Part shown: piece after piece, positions 1 to 8,900 of the stretch
Layout: every line of letters starts with the position of its first letter
Position numbering within the stretch: position 1 is the stretch's first letter
Assembly (NCBI RefSeq): GCF_000245015.1
Contig: NZ_JH600070.1
Coordinates: 1,633,716 to 1,697,715, forward strand
Length of the DNA: 64,000 bases
From: Beggiatoa alba B18LD
GTDB lineage: Bacteria > Pseudomonadota > Gammaproteobacteria > Beggiatoales > Beggiatoaceae
Direction of reading: 5' to 3'
Position numbers and translations under genes: made by a program
The notes under the pieces: model-generated
Told to the model about the DNA's origin: nothing
Database searches by the model: none
The model's input: the letters and a program-made list of their open reading frames with translations, nothing else

Positions 1-1
1 T

Positions 2-535
2 TGTATTGGTGGCGCGATTGTTGGCTCGGAAGCCTTGCTCGGTGGTGATGTTTACGGCGTGCTTCGCTCAGGTGGAACTAGCTTAAGTCCTTTTAATGCA
101 TGGGTATTTTTAAAAGGTTTAGAAACACTTAATTTACGGATGAAAGCCCATAGTGCAAATGGGTTGGCACTTGCGCAATGGTTAGAAGCACAACCACAGG
201 TAAAAAAAGTTTATTACCCTGGATTACCGTCCCATCCACAACACGAATTAGCAAAACGTCAACAAAGTGCGTTTGGAGGCTTAGTTTCTTTTGAAGTTCA
301 TGGCGGGCGAGAAGTCGCGTGGAGAGTGATTGATAATACCCGTTTAATTTCTATTACGGCAAATCTTGGCGATACAAAAACCACTATCACACATCCAGCC
401 AGTACAACACATGGACGAATTAGCCCAGAACAACGTGAGGCTGCCAATATTACAGAAGGATTATTGAGAATTTCCGTCGGTTTAGAAGAAGTAACGGATA
501 TACAAGCTGATTTAGCACGCGGACTCTGTCAATAG
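2..535 (+). CDS. metZ: O-succinylhomoserine sulfhydrylase, C-terminal part (5' end outside window)
   Basis: This is the C-terminal 177 residues of a PLP-dependent Cys/Met-metabolism enzyme; the reading frame is open to the left edge, so the gene starts outside the window. MetZ-type enzymes make homocysteine from O-succinylhomoserine and sulfide in the cytoplasm. Visible family features are the GGDVYGVLRSGGTSLSPFNAW stretch that follows the PLP-lysine region and the ITHPASTTHGRISPEQR motif near the C-terminus, where the RISVGLE segment also falls. The catalytic lysine lies outside the window. A cystathionine gamma-synthase or gamma-lyase is possible, but the SLSPFNAWVFLKGLETL wording is typical of MetZ. 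The next gene on this strand starts 80 bp downstream with no obvious terminator between. Confidence 0.85.
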   Translation, partial: CIGGAIVGSEALLGGDVYGVLRSGGTSLSPFNAWVFLKGLETLNLRMKAHSANGLALAQWLEAQPQVKKVYYPGLPSHPQHELAKRQQSAFGGLVSFEVHGGREVAWRVIDNTRLISITANLGDTKTTITHPASTTHGRISPEQREAANITEGLLRISVGLEEVTDIQADLARGLCQ

Positions 536-615
536 CACACGTGATATATAAAAACAGCTTGAAAACATTCAAGTGTTTTATAACCCACAAGCAATTTATA
601 CAGTGAGCAACTTAG

Positions 616-1065
616 ATGAAAAGAACACACTTAGCAATGGCGTTAATGATTGGTTTAGGATATGGCATGAGCGTGCTTGCAGAAGAGACAACAAAACCAG
701 AGGGCGATAAAAAGCCTATGGAAGAAATGCATAAGCATGACGGCGATAAAAAGCCCATGATGCATGATAGTGAAAAGAAGGACATGCATAAACACGACAG
801 CGAGAAGAAAGAAGACAAGCCCAAACATGACGGCGATAAAAAGCCCATGATGCATGATAGTGAAAAGAAGGACATGCATAAACACGACGGCGAGAAGAAA
901 GAAGACAAGCCCAAGCATGACGGCGATAAAAAGCCCATGATACATGATGCTGAAAAGAAAGACGTGCATAAACACGACGGCGAGAAGAAAGAAGACAAGC
1001 CCAAGCATGACGGCGATAAAAAGCCCGTGATACATGAGCACAACGAACAGAAAAAAACTGAATAA
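616..1065 (+). CDS. Secreted His/Lys/Asp-rich repeat protein
   Basis: A 149-residue protein with a clear Sec signal peptide (basic MKRTH, a hydrophobic stretch, likely cleavage after VLA at about residue 22). The mature part is almost entirely three copies of a 30-residue unit rich in HDGDKKP, MMHDSEKK and KHDGEKKEDKPK, plus a partial fourth. It has no cysteine or tryptophan and should be disordered, strongly charged and periplasmic or secreted. Regularly spaced His, Asp and Met residues suggest metal binding (Ni, Cu or Zn), but that is inference; a polyanion-binding role is equally open. No known family was recognised. The open frames on the opposite strand over this repeat are by-products of its codon pattern. 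A type-1 repeat element begins 2 bp after the stop codon. Confidence 0.75.
   Translation: MKRTHLAMALMIGLGYGMSVLAEETTKPEGDKKPMEEMHKHDGDKKPMMHDSEKKDMHKHDSEKKEDKPKHDGDKKPMMHDSEKKDMHKHDGEKKEDKPKHDGDKKPMIHDAEKKDVHKHDGEKKEDKPKHDGDKKPVIHEHNEQKKTE
736..1047 (+). repeat. 90-bp in-frame tandem direct repeat
   Basis: The motif CATGACGGCGATAAA recurs at 736, 826, 916 and 1006, giving an exact 90-bp period (30 codons). There are three full units and a partial fourth, with only a few substitutions between units. The near-identity at DNA level indicates recent expansion by slippage or unequal recombination, so copy number is likely to differ between strains. Confidence 0.9.
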
Positions 1066-1067
1066 GT

Positions 1068-1307
1068 AACCTGAGTTCGGCGAGATTTTTTAAAAAGACC
1101 AGCATTTGTCTGAATCAGGATTTTCAGGATTAACAGGATTTAAAACCCTTAAACCAAGAAATTAATGCGAATCACGCTTTTTAATTCTGCTAATTCTGAA
1201 AATTCTGTGAATTCTGTGAATTCTGATTCAGACAAAAAAAGACCTGCTAGATTTTCAAAACCTAGCAGGTCTCTGTTTTATTTTATAAATCTTGCAAAAC
1301 TCAGGTT
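1068..1307. repeat. Type-1 palindromic intergenic element, copy A
   Basis: It begins with AACCTGAGTTCGGCGAG and ends with its decayed inverse (GCAAAACTCAGGTT). Inside are an iteron tract GGATT(TTCA/AACA) with 9-bp spacing, a spacer containing AAACCCTTAAACCAAG and GCGAATCACGC, an opposed tract of AATTCTGNN units (1174-1226), the junction ATTCAGACA, and a hairpin at 1241-1272. Read on the minus strand, the hairpin is followed by a T-run, so it can terminate the transglycosylase gene that ends at 1422. The element has no coding capacity. Confidence 0.9.
1234..1272 (-). terminator. Hairpin terminator inside type-1 copy A
   Basis: Arms GACCTGCTAG and CCTAGCAGGTC surround a short A/T loop. On the minus strand they are followed by seven T residues (complement of 1234-1240). 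The position, downstream of the minus-strand transglycosylase, fits a Rho-independent terminator. Confidence 0.6.
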
Positions 1308-1356
1308 GTAAATGGATAAAAGGGAGAAAAACAAAACAGGAAAAACAGCAGACGAT

Positions 1357-1401
1357 AAAAAAACACATAACCCTGATATTTCAAGTATTATGCGTTTTTT
1401 T
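1357..1401 (-). terminator. Weak bidirectional stem-loop after the transglycosylase
   Basis: AAAACACATAA pairs with TTATGCGTTTT (one mismatch) around a 17-nt loop, flanked by A/T runs on both sides. It lies 20 bp after the minus-strand stop. The stem is AT-rich and weak. Confidence 0.35.
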
Positions 1402-1421
1402 ATGATGAACAGAGAGAAAAA

Positions 1422-2189
1422 CTACATATTTCGATAAGCGTTATACAACTCTAACACACGCACGACATAGCCTTGTGTCTCTTTATAAGGCGGAATTTGA
1501 TTACCATATTTCATCACCGCGCCCTCTCCTGCATTATAGGCAGCAATGGCTAATCGTTTGTTATACTGAAACATTTCTAACAAATCTTTTAAATACCGCG
1601 CACCGCCTGCCATATTATCAGCAGGGTCAGTACGGTCTGTTACCCCATAACGGGCGGCTGTTGCAGGCATTAACTGCATTAACCCTACAGCTCCTTTTGG
1701 GGAAACTGCCTTCGGGTTATAAGCCGATTCGGCATGAATGACCGCATGTAATAACTCAGGTTCTAACTGTGTTTGTGCTGCGATTTGGTTCACAAGGTCT
1801 TTATAATTCTGATAACGCGCAATAACTGTTTGAGGCGTATAAGAAACTCCTAATTGATTGTAATATAAAGACTGAATATTGTTAGGTCCTTCATAAATCA
1901 GCTCATAATTATCATTTTTAGGCGCGTCGGTTAAATGTACGATTCCTGTAGAATCAACATACTTATAAATACGAAATGATTTACCACTCGCGCTTGTCTT
2001 TGTGGCTTTCATTTTTGCGGTTTGTGACGCATTGCGTTTTGGTGGGACATCGGTGAAATGTACCAACCCTTTTGAATCTGTATAGCGATAAATTTCTTTT
2101 GCTAAACAGCTTGTTGTCAATGATACGCCTAGTAATACCATGACAGAGATTAAACTGGTTGCATATGTTGCATGATGTCGTTTTTTCAT
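1422..2189 (-). CDS. Periplasmic lytic transglycosylase with two DUF4124 repeats
   Basis: This 255-residue exported enzyme should cleave peptidoglycan glycan strands in the periplasm. A signal peptide or lipoprotein-like N-terminus (residues 1-30, ending TTSCLA) precedes two DUF4124-type units with the pattern IYRYTDSKGLVHFTDVPP (about 32-50) and IYKYVDSTGIVHLTDAP (about 74-90). An SLT-type family 1 transglycosylase domain occupies about 130-250. The catalytic glutamate is E154 in HAESAYNPKAVSPKG, followed by GLMQLMPATA and the AAYNAGEGAV motif. It stands alone, with a dyad (2279-2296) upstream and a type-1 element downstream. The paired DUF4124 units are common in gammaproteobacterial SLT proteins; their role is not established. 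Confidence 0.88.
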   Translation of the reverse strand: MKKRHHATYATSLISVMVLLGVSLTTSCLAKEIYRYTDSKGLVHFTDVPPKRNASQTAKMKATKTSASGKSFRIYKYVDSTGIVHLTDAPKNDNYELIYEGPNNIQSLYYNQLGVSYTPQTVIARYQNYKDLVNQIAAQTQLEPELLHAVIHAESAYNPKAVSPKGAVGLMQLMPATAARYGVTDRTDPADNMAGGARYLKDLLEMFQYNKRLAIAAYNAGEGAVMKYGNQIPPYKETQGYVVRVLELYNAYRNM

Positions 2190-2278
2190 AGCACAGCACC
2201 TAATTTTCTATCTTTTATTTTCTTTACAAAAAAGATTAGATAACAATAATAAACTTTTGTAAAGCATAGCTTTCATAT

Positions 2279-2296
2279 ATGACAATTAACTGTCAT
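2279..2296. promoter_or_regulatory. Dyad ATGACA-N6-TGTCAT upstream of the transglycosylase
   Basis: A perfect 6+6 inverted repeat, ATGACAATTAACTGTCAT, lies 90 bp upstream of the transglycosylase start, in the gap between two minus-strand genes. It could be an operator for a dimeric regulator. It has no T-run, so it is not a terminator. No regulator is assigned. Confidence 0.3.
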
Positions 2297-2377
2297 ACAT
2301 GGCTAAAAAACGACAAAATCGGTCAACTTTTGCGTATTTTTGCCAATTTCACGATAACCCGCAAAGATTATACCTAA

Positions 2378-3334
2378 TTACGGCTTAAGAATAATTTTTC
2401 CGCGTGTATGCAATAATTCAGAGATTTCATGCGCTTTTGCAACATCTGCAAAGGGATAAACCGCATCGATATGTATTTGCAATATCCCATTTTCAAATAA
2501 TTGGCAAATATGGTCTAGTTGTAACACATTTGGTTCAACAAAGACATAATGAAAACTAAACGGATAATCTTGTTCTTCCGCCAGTTGTTCTACAATAGAA
2601 ATCAATTTTCCACCTGCTTTAACGCAAGCCTGCCCTTTATATAAGGCATCTTTACCAACGCAATCAAAGACAACATCCGCGCCATGTGGGGCTAATTTTC
2701 GTAATTCAGCTTGAAAATCAGGTGTTTCTGTATAATCAATGACCTGTTCAATACCTAACTGCTTTAAATAAGCACGATGTCTGCCACTGGCAACACCAAT
2801 CACTTGCGCCCCTGCTAATTTGCCATATTGCACTGCAAAAGAGCCCACGCCACCAGAAGCCCCCAGCACTAATAATATTTGTCCTGCCTGTAAATGGGCA
2901 GTACTATAAATTGCTTGATAAGCGGTTAACGCCGCTAATGGCACGCCCGCAGACTCTTCAAAACTCAGGCACTGAGGACGATAACTTAAATAACTTTCAG
3001 GCAAGCTGACATATTCTGCATAAGTCCCACGATAAACAACAGGACGGCGACAATACGCATACACTTCATCACCCACTTGAAACCGTCGCGCACTATAACC
3101 TTGTTCCACCACTACGCCTGCCATTTCCCAGCCTAAAATCAGTGGAAAGTGATGCGGAATAAACTCCTTTAACCAACCTTCCCGAATTTTCCAATCAACA
3201 GGATTCACACCGGCAGCTTTTACTTGAATTAAAACCTCGCCATCACCTGCTTCAGGCTTTGGTAAATCAATGAGTTTTAACTGTTCTCGTCCACCAAAAT
3301 TATCAATCGTAATAGCACGCATTTTATGATTCAT
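2378..3334 (-). CDS. Zinc-independent quinone oxidoreductase-like MDR enzyme
   Basis: A 318-residue medium-chain reductase with a GroES-like N-domain (HFPLILGWEMAGVV, about 62-75) and a Rossmann NAD(P)H domain with the dinucleotide motif VLGASGGVGSFAVQYGKLAGA (about 155-175). The Cys/His zinc ligands of alcohol dehydrogenases are missing, which places it with quinone oxidoreductase/zeta-crystallin-like proteins that reduce alpha,beta-unsaturated carbonyls or quinones. The exact substrate cannot be told. The first ATG has AAGGAG 8 nt upstream and is preferred to the internal MRAITI start. It follows the DsbD-like gene by 12 bp, so the two are probably co-transcribed. Confidence 0.85.
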   Translation of the reverse strand: MNHKMRAITIDNFGGREQLKLIDLPKPEAGDGEVLIQVKAAGVNPVDWKIREGWLKEFIPHHFPLILGWEMAGVVVEQGYSARRFQVGDEVYAYCRRPVVYRGTYAEYVSLPESYLSYRPQCLSFEESAGVPLAALTAYQAIYSTAHLQAGQILLVLGASGGVGSFAVQYGKLAGAQVIGVASGRHRAYLKQLGIEQVIDYTETPDFQAELRKLAPHGADVVFDCVGKDALYKGQACVKAGGKLISIVEQLAEEQDYPFSFHYVFVEPNVLQLDHICQLFENGILQIHIDAVYPFADVAKAHEISELLHTRGKIILKP

Positions 3335-3346
3335 AAAATCAGCTCC

Positions 3347-5491
3347 TTAGGGCGTATTAAGCACATCTAAAATCAGGGTTGGTGTTAATAACTGAGGTAA
3401 TACAACAGGCTCTGAGGCATTAACTGCATAATATAAGTATAACGGGACACCGCTACGCTTAAATTGGGTGAGCAACGCAGTAATTTCAGGATTTACATTT
3501 GTCCAATCACCTTTTAAATAATGAATTTTTTTATCAATAAAGGCTTGTTGTACAACAGGTGTTTCTAAAGCAACCTGTTCATTCACCAAACAAGTGATAC
3601 ACCAATCTGCGGTTAAATTCACAAAAACAGCTTTGCCTTCTGTGCGTAATTGCGCCAACTTTTCCGCACTATATGCTGATATTAAACGTTGCTCCGCACT
3701 ATCTACGCGGATAGCCGTTGCTGTCGTCATCGGTGTTAATAACGAACTATTTAATAAAGCAATTGCCAACCCCATTGCACACAGGCTTAAACTGCGATGC
3801 AACCACTGCCAATAAGGGCGAACATGTGGATTATGTCCCCAAACCCATAAGGCAAATGCCAACAAAACCAGCCCGATTAATACAATTGCCATGCCGTTTA
3901 CATTGGTTTGTCGTCCTAAAATCCACAACAACCAAACAACCGTTAAATACAAGGGAAACGCCATAAACTGCTTAAACGTATTCATCCACGCGCCCGCACG
4001 GGGTAAAAAACGCGCCCATTGTGGAAATAGCGTTAAGAGTAAAAAAGGCAGTGCCATTCCCATGCCTAATGCCAAAAAGACCAACAAAGCTATCCCTGTC
4101 GGTTGCAACAAGGCAAACCCAATCGCAGTTCCCATAAACGGTGCAGAACAAGGACTTGCAACAATAACGGCTAACATTCCCGTAAAGAATGACCCACGAT
4201 ATCCTTGCTGTGTTGCGAGAGAGTCACCAATCCCCATCAAGCGCGTGCCAAAGCTAACCACGCCCGACAAACTCAATGCCATTGCAAAAAAAAGATAAGT
4301 CAATATCGCCACAAATAACGGCGACTGCAATTGAAATCCCCAGCCGATACTTGCCCCCCCCATGCGTAAGCCTAATAACAAGCCCGCAATCAGTAAAAAA
4401 CTACAGCCCACCCCAACCGTATAAATCACCCCATGCCAGCGTTGTCGCTCAACAGATAAGCCCTGTGATTCTGCAAGACTGACCGCTTTTAAAGCCAAAA
4501 TAGGGAAAACGCAAGGCATTAAATTCAAAATAATACCGCCTAATATGGCAAACCCTAACATTAATAACAGATTGAAAAAAGAAGTAACTTCTGTTGTTAC
4601 GTTTATTGTCGCGGAATTATCGGCAACTTGTCCAATACGCTGCGCTTGTAAAAATGTTGCGGGTAATAATACTGAATCAGGTTTTGCAGTTATTTCGTAA
4701 CTATCTGTTTTTCCAGCTCGCGTAATAACTAACACCCCTGTTAAAACGGCAGGAGCTGTTTTAAAAAAAGCATGTTGTGGAATTCGTAAAAATAAAATAT
4801 TCGCCTCCTGCACAAAAGCTTGCGGGGCGGCATTATGGATTAAATCTTTTTCAATGGGAAAAAAAGCCAATGATTGGATAGTAGGATTTAAACTATCATT
4901 TTGAATTTTTAAGACTAAATGATTATCGACAAACTGAAATTGTGCTTGCCAATCAACCACTATGGGCAATTGCGCCCGTGTTTTTGCAAATGCAGACTGC
5001 CATTTTTTATCAATCACAGCGGGTTCATGCGTGACGGGTAACGTTAAATTTAAGACCGCCTCACCAGGAATGCACACCTTTTCACACACTAACCAACGCG
5101 CATTCGCTTGTAAATGCAATTCAGACAAAGCGTAATCTGCGGGCGTAGTCACCTGCGCTAATAAAAAACTCTCCCCGCTATACCCAAAATTCATCAAATG
5201 CGCAAAAGGCACACGCTCAGGATATGCCCATTGAAACTCCCCTATTTTCACACCCTCTGGCGTTTGCCATTGGACACGGGGCGGCATCCCTGAATCGCCA
5301 GCATTACGCCAATAGGTATGCCAATGAGTCTCAGGCTGTAAACGCAATGCAACGGTAAACGGCTCGCCCGCTTTAACAGTCGTTACTTCTGAGATTAACG
5401 CCACTTCAATATGCGCACCCTGCACAGGATTAGCGAAACCCACAGGCGTAAAAAAAAGAAGTAAAAACAACCCAAAAACCCCAATTTTCAT
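3347..5491 (-). CDS. DsbD/ScsB-type thiol:disulfide interchange protein
   Basis: A membrane reductase that should carry electrons from cytoplasmic thioredoxin to periplasmic thiols. The start is placed at the Met beginning MKIGVFGLF, which gives a clean signal peptide ending PVGFA; an upstream in-frame ATG would add 15 unlikely residues. Numbered from that upstream ATG, the order is: a periplasmic N-domain with C151/C155 (VCEKVCIPG), a membrane core from about 320 with the redox cysteines C342 (LMPCVFP) and C463 (ASPCSAPF), and a C-terminal thioredoxin-like domain with C646/C649 (DWCITC). All three expected cysteine pairs are present. The large N-domain with a CEKVC motif looks more like ScsB than classical DsbD. 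It lies directly upstream of the MDR gene; type-2 and type-1 repeats occupy its upstream region. Confidence 0.85.
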   Translation of the reverse strand: MKIGVFGLFLLLFFTPVGFANPVQGAHIEVALISEVTTVKAGEPFTVALRLQPETHWHTYWRNAGDSGMPPRVQWQTPEGVKIGEFQWAYPERVPFAHLMNFGYSGESFLLAQVTTPADYALSELHLQANARWLVCEKVCIPGEAVLNLTLPVTHEPAVIDKKWQSAFAKTRAQLPIVVDWQAQFQFVDNHLVLKIQNDSLNPTIQSLAFFPIEKDLIHNAAPQAFVQEANILFLRIPQHAFFKTAPAVLTGVLVITRAGKTDSYEITAKPDSVLLPATFLQAQRIGQVADNSATINVTTEVTSFFNLLLMLGFAILGGIILNLMPCVFPILALKAVSLAESQGLSVERQRWHGVIYTVGVGCSFLLIAGLLLGLRMGGASIGWGFQLQSPLFVAILTYLFFAMALSLSGVVSFGTRLMGIGDSLATQQGYRGSFFTGMLAVIVASPCSAPFMGTAIGFALLQPTGIALLVFLALGMGMALPFLLLTLFPQWARFLPRAGAWMNTFKQFMAFPLYLTVVWLLWILGRQTNVNGMAIVLIGLVLLAFALWVWGHNPHVRPYWQWLHRSLSLCAMGLAIALLNSSLLTPMTTATAIRVDSAEQRLISAYSAEKLAQLRTEGKAVFVNLTADWCITCLVNEQVALETPVVQQAFIDKKIHYLKGDWTNVNPEITALLTQFKRSGVPLYLYYAVNASEPVVLPQLLTPTLILDVLNTP

Positions 5492-5539
5492 ACCCAAAAT
5501 ACCCCTACAAAATAAAAACAAATCGCATTTTGCCATAGA

Positions 5540-5891
5540 TATAGTAAACGCACTATAAAACGGTACGAAGGACTGGCAGTCCTAAATTTAAATTAACTTG
5601 AGTTCGGCGATATTTATAAAATAAAACAGAGACCTGCTAGGTTTTGAAAATCTCGCAGGTCTTTTTTTGTCTGAATCAGAATTTTCAGAATTAGCAGAAT
5701 TAAAAACAATTAAAAACATAATTTTTTATTCTTTTAATTTTCTTGTCTTTTTAATTCTGTTAATTCTGAAAATTCTGATTCAGACAATCTTTTAATCCTG
5801 AAAATCCTGATTCAGACAAACTGTTGTCTTTTTAAAAGAAACTCGCCGAACTCAGGTTAAATTTAAATTACTTTATGATACGTTTACTATA
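5540..5891. repeat. Type-2 palindromic element split by a type-1 insertion
   Basis: The outer halves (5540-5594 and 5859-5891) match, in reverse orientation, the uninterrupted type-2 element at 32189-32283. Shared parts are TATAGTAAACG, ACTATAAAACG, GACTGGCAGTCCTAAATTTAA and ACTTTATGATACGTTTACTATA. A type-1 element sits between them, with AAATTTAAATT on both sides (5584-5594 and 5859-5869). Relative to the 32-kb copy this one lacks 18 internal bp (one of two GGACTNNCAGTCCT units). Confidence 0.88.
5595..5858. repeat. Type-1 element, copy B (nested in type 2)
   Basis: Ends are AACTTGAGTTCGGCGA and TCGCCGAACTCAGGTT, inverted repeats with one mismatch. Inside are a hairpin (5631-5661, T-run on the plus strand), a plus-strand iteron tract starting GTCTGAATCAGAATTTTCAG, a spacer with AAAACAATTAAAAACATAATTTTTTATTC, and opposed AATTCTG and AATCCTG units up to GATTCAGACA. 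It is flanked by an 11-bp direct repeat, so its boundaries are the best defined of all copies. Confidence 0.9.
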
Positions 5892-5916
5892 CGTCTCAAA
5901 CAAACACACCAAACAT

Positions 5917-5956
5917 AAAGGGCTAGTAGCTATCTACAGCTTACTAACCCTTTTTT
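5917..5956. terminator. Stem-loop downstream of the hybrid histidine kinase
   Basis: AAAGGGCTAGTAGC pairs with GCTTACTAACCCTTT (one mismatch, one bulge) and is followed by a T-run on the plus strand. On the minus strand, the direction of the kinase that ends at 5983, the tail is only moderately T-rich. It is likely the kinase terminator, possibly bidirectional. Confidence 0.5.
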
Positions 5957-5982
5957 ATTGTTTTTTGATGCCATTCAAACAA

Positions 5983-8900
5983 TTAACGATACAACCAAAC
6001 TCGCATTAAAGACAACAACTTATCTGTATCAACAGGCTTGGTTAAATAATCATTCGCCCCTGCTTCGATACACTTGGCTTTATCGCCCTTCATGGCTTTT
6101 GCGGTTAACGCAATAATCGGTAATTTACGGAAACGCAATTGTGAACGAATGGCACGCATCGCTTCATAACCATCCATTTCAGGCATCATGACATCCATTA
6201 AAATCATAGAAATATCAGGATTTTCATTCAATAAATTCAATGCCTCCTTACCGTTTTCACTGACTAACACCTGCATATTTTTGTTTTCTAACACAGTTGT
6301 CAACGCAAAGGTATTGCGCACATCATCATCAACAATCAGCACTTTTTTGTTGGCTAAAATAGCCTCTTTATCATGAACTAATCGCAACATTTTCCGCTTT
6401 TCATCAGGCAATTTCGCCTCGATTTGATGCAAGAATAAGGTGGTTTCGTCTAATAACCGTTCAGGAGAACTGACGGTTTTCACCGTTAAATTATCCTCAT
6501 AACGACGCAATGCGACTTCTTCATTAGCAGTCAATTCACGAGTGGTGTACAAAATCACGGGAATTTGTGAAAGTCGTTCAGTATTATGCAAAAACTCCAA
6601 TAATTGCATACCTTGCCCACGTTCAACATCAATATCTAAAATCAAACAATCAAAACGACTGTTTAATAAAGTTTCTTGTGCATCAGATAAGCCACTGATA
6701 AACAAAGATTGTACGTCGCTACCGCTAACCAATTGCTGAATTTCATGTTGACGATTTTGACTATCGACCACAACAAGCAGATTCTTTAAGGTTTTATCAA
6801 TAAACCGTTCGATTTTCTTAAAAGCTTCGCCTAATTCGCTCAAGCTGATGGGTTTTAATAAATACCCAATTGCGCCCATTTTCTTGGCTTCGCGTTCTTG
6901 GTCTGCACCTGACATGAAATGCACAGGAATATGACGAGTATCAGGATTTTCTTTCAAGCGTTCCATCACTGTCCAGCCATCCACTTTCGGTAAACCCACA
7001 TCCAAAATAATTGCATTGGGCTTGTAAGTTTGTGCCAGTTCTAAACCATCTTTCCCATCTTCTGCAATCAAACATTTAAAATCTTTCTCGCGGGCTAAGT
7101 CCATGAGAATTTTTAAGAATTTTTGGTCATCTTCAATGATAAGAATAAATTTATCATTGGGTTTTAAATCGTTACGGTCATCAACCAACACATTACTATC
7201 TAATTTTGGCGATAGTTTGGACGATTCACTTGTATCTGTTGATTTCGTTGAAGATAATAACTTATCCATACTATGAATGCCTGAGCCATTATCGCCTGAT
7301 AAATTACCTGTTTTACTATGCGCTAAGGTCAATACTGGCGGAGACGAAAGCATTGCAGTTGTCGAAGAAGTGGGTGAATTATTAGATTTAATGTCTAAAC
7401 GTTCGGGCAAATACAGCATAAAGCAACTGCCTTTCCCTTCTTCACTGCGTAGGCTGATTTCTCCCCCTAATAAACGAGATAATTGCCGAGAAATGGAAAG
7501 CCCTAATCCTGTTCCGCCAAAACGACGGCTTGTTGTTCCATCTGCTTGTTGAAAGGCTTCAAAGACAATTGCTTGTTTATCTTTAGGAATACCGATACCT
7601 GTATCGGTCACGCTGATGGCAATGGCTTTACTCGCCGTTAGATTTAAGCGTTCTAAAATTTCTGAAGCGGCTGGACGACTCACAGATAAGGTGACACCGC
7701 CTTCTAAGGTAAATTTAAAAGCATTTGCCAGTAAGTTATTGATAATCTGTTTTAAACGGTGAGTATCTGTAACGATTGTATCGGGTAAAGGTTCAATCAA
7801 ATCAATATTGAATACTAAGCCTTTTTGTTCAGCAATATGCTGGAATTTCAAGCGATTTGATTCTATCAACTCACGCAATGCGATTTCTTCAGGATGGGCT
7901 TCAATCTTGCCCGCTTCCACTTTGGATAAGTCCAAAATTTCATTGATTAAATTCAACAAATCAGCCCCTGCACTATTGATGGTCTTCGCATAATCAACTT
8001 GTTGCTGGGTTAAATTGCCTTGTGGATTTTCAATGAGTAGATTAGAAAGAATCAGCAAGCTATTTAATGGGGTACGTAATTCATGCGACATATTCGCTAG
8101 GAATTCAGACTTGTATTTACTAGCCAGTTCTAACTCTTGTGCTTTCGCTTCAATCGCGGCTTGGGCTTTCTCCATTGCAAGATTTTTCTTACGAATTTCT
8201 TCTTTTTGAACTTCTAATTCACGTGCTCGAATTTCCAGCTCTTCATTGGTTTGACGCAATTCTTCCTGTTGCGTTTGCAACTCTTCTGATTGGCTTTGTA
8301 ATTCTTCATTTTGGGTCTTTAACTGTTCCTCTTGTGTACGACTTTGCAATAGCAATTGTTGCATCTTTGTCCGTGATTCTGCTGTTGTGGTTGCAACGGC
8401 AATATTTGGCATAATTTGATTAATAAATTCAATATGCAACGGTGTAAATTCACCAAAAGAAGCCAATTCAATTACACCTAACAATTCTGTTTCGTAGATG
8501 AAAGGACACACTAATAAATGTTGTGGTATTCCCCCCCCTAAACCGCTTTGTATCACAACGTAATCATTCGGCGCGTTAGTAATAACGAAGGATTTCCGCT
8601 CAAGGGCAGCTTGTCCAACAATTCCCTCGCCCAATTTAAAGACGTTATCCGCGTTTTTACGCCAAACGAAGGCATGACTTGCTAATAATTTCAGTGTTTG
8701 TGTACTCTCTTCATAAATGTAAATCGCGCCAACTTGTGCATTAACATAAGGCGTTAGGAAATTAATAATATTTTCAGAGAGTTTTAAAATATCCTGTTCG
8801 CCACTGACCGCTTGGCTTAAAGACATTTGCCCAGATTTCAGCCAGTTTTGCGCCTCGTCTTGTTGCTTCGCGCTACGTAAATACGTCGTCATTTCTCTTA

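Noticed and set aside
612-1043. Minus-strand open frames of 128-143 residues over the His-rich gene
   Set aside because: They mirror the 90-bp repeat, have a low-complexity FFSPSCLC-type product, and the plus-strand frame has a signal peptide and stops at the repeat element.
736-1047. CRISPR-like array
   Set aside because: The repeats are contiguous 90-bp coding units with no unique spacers, and there are no cas genes.
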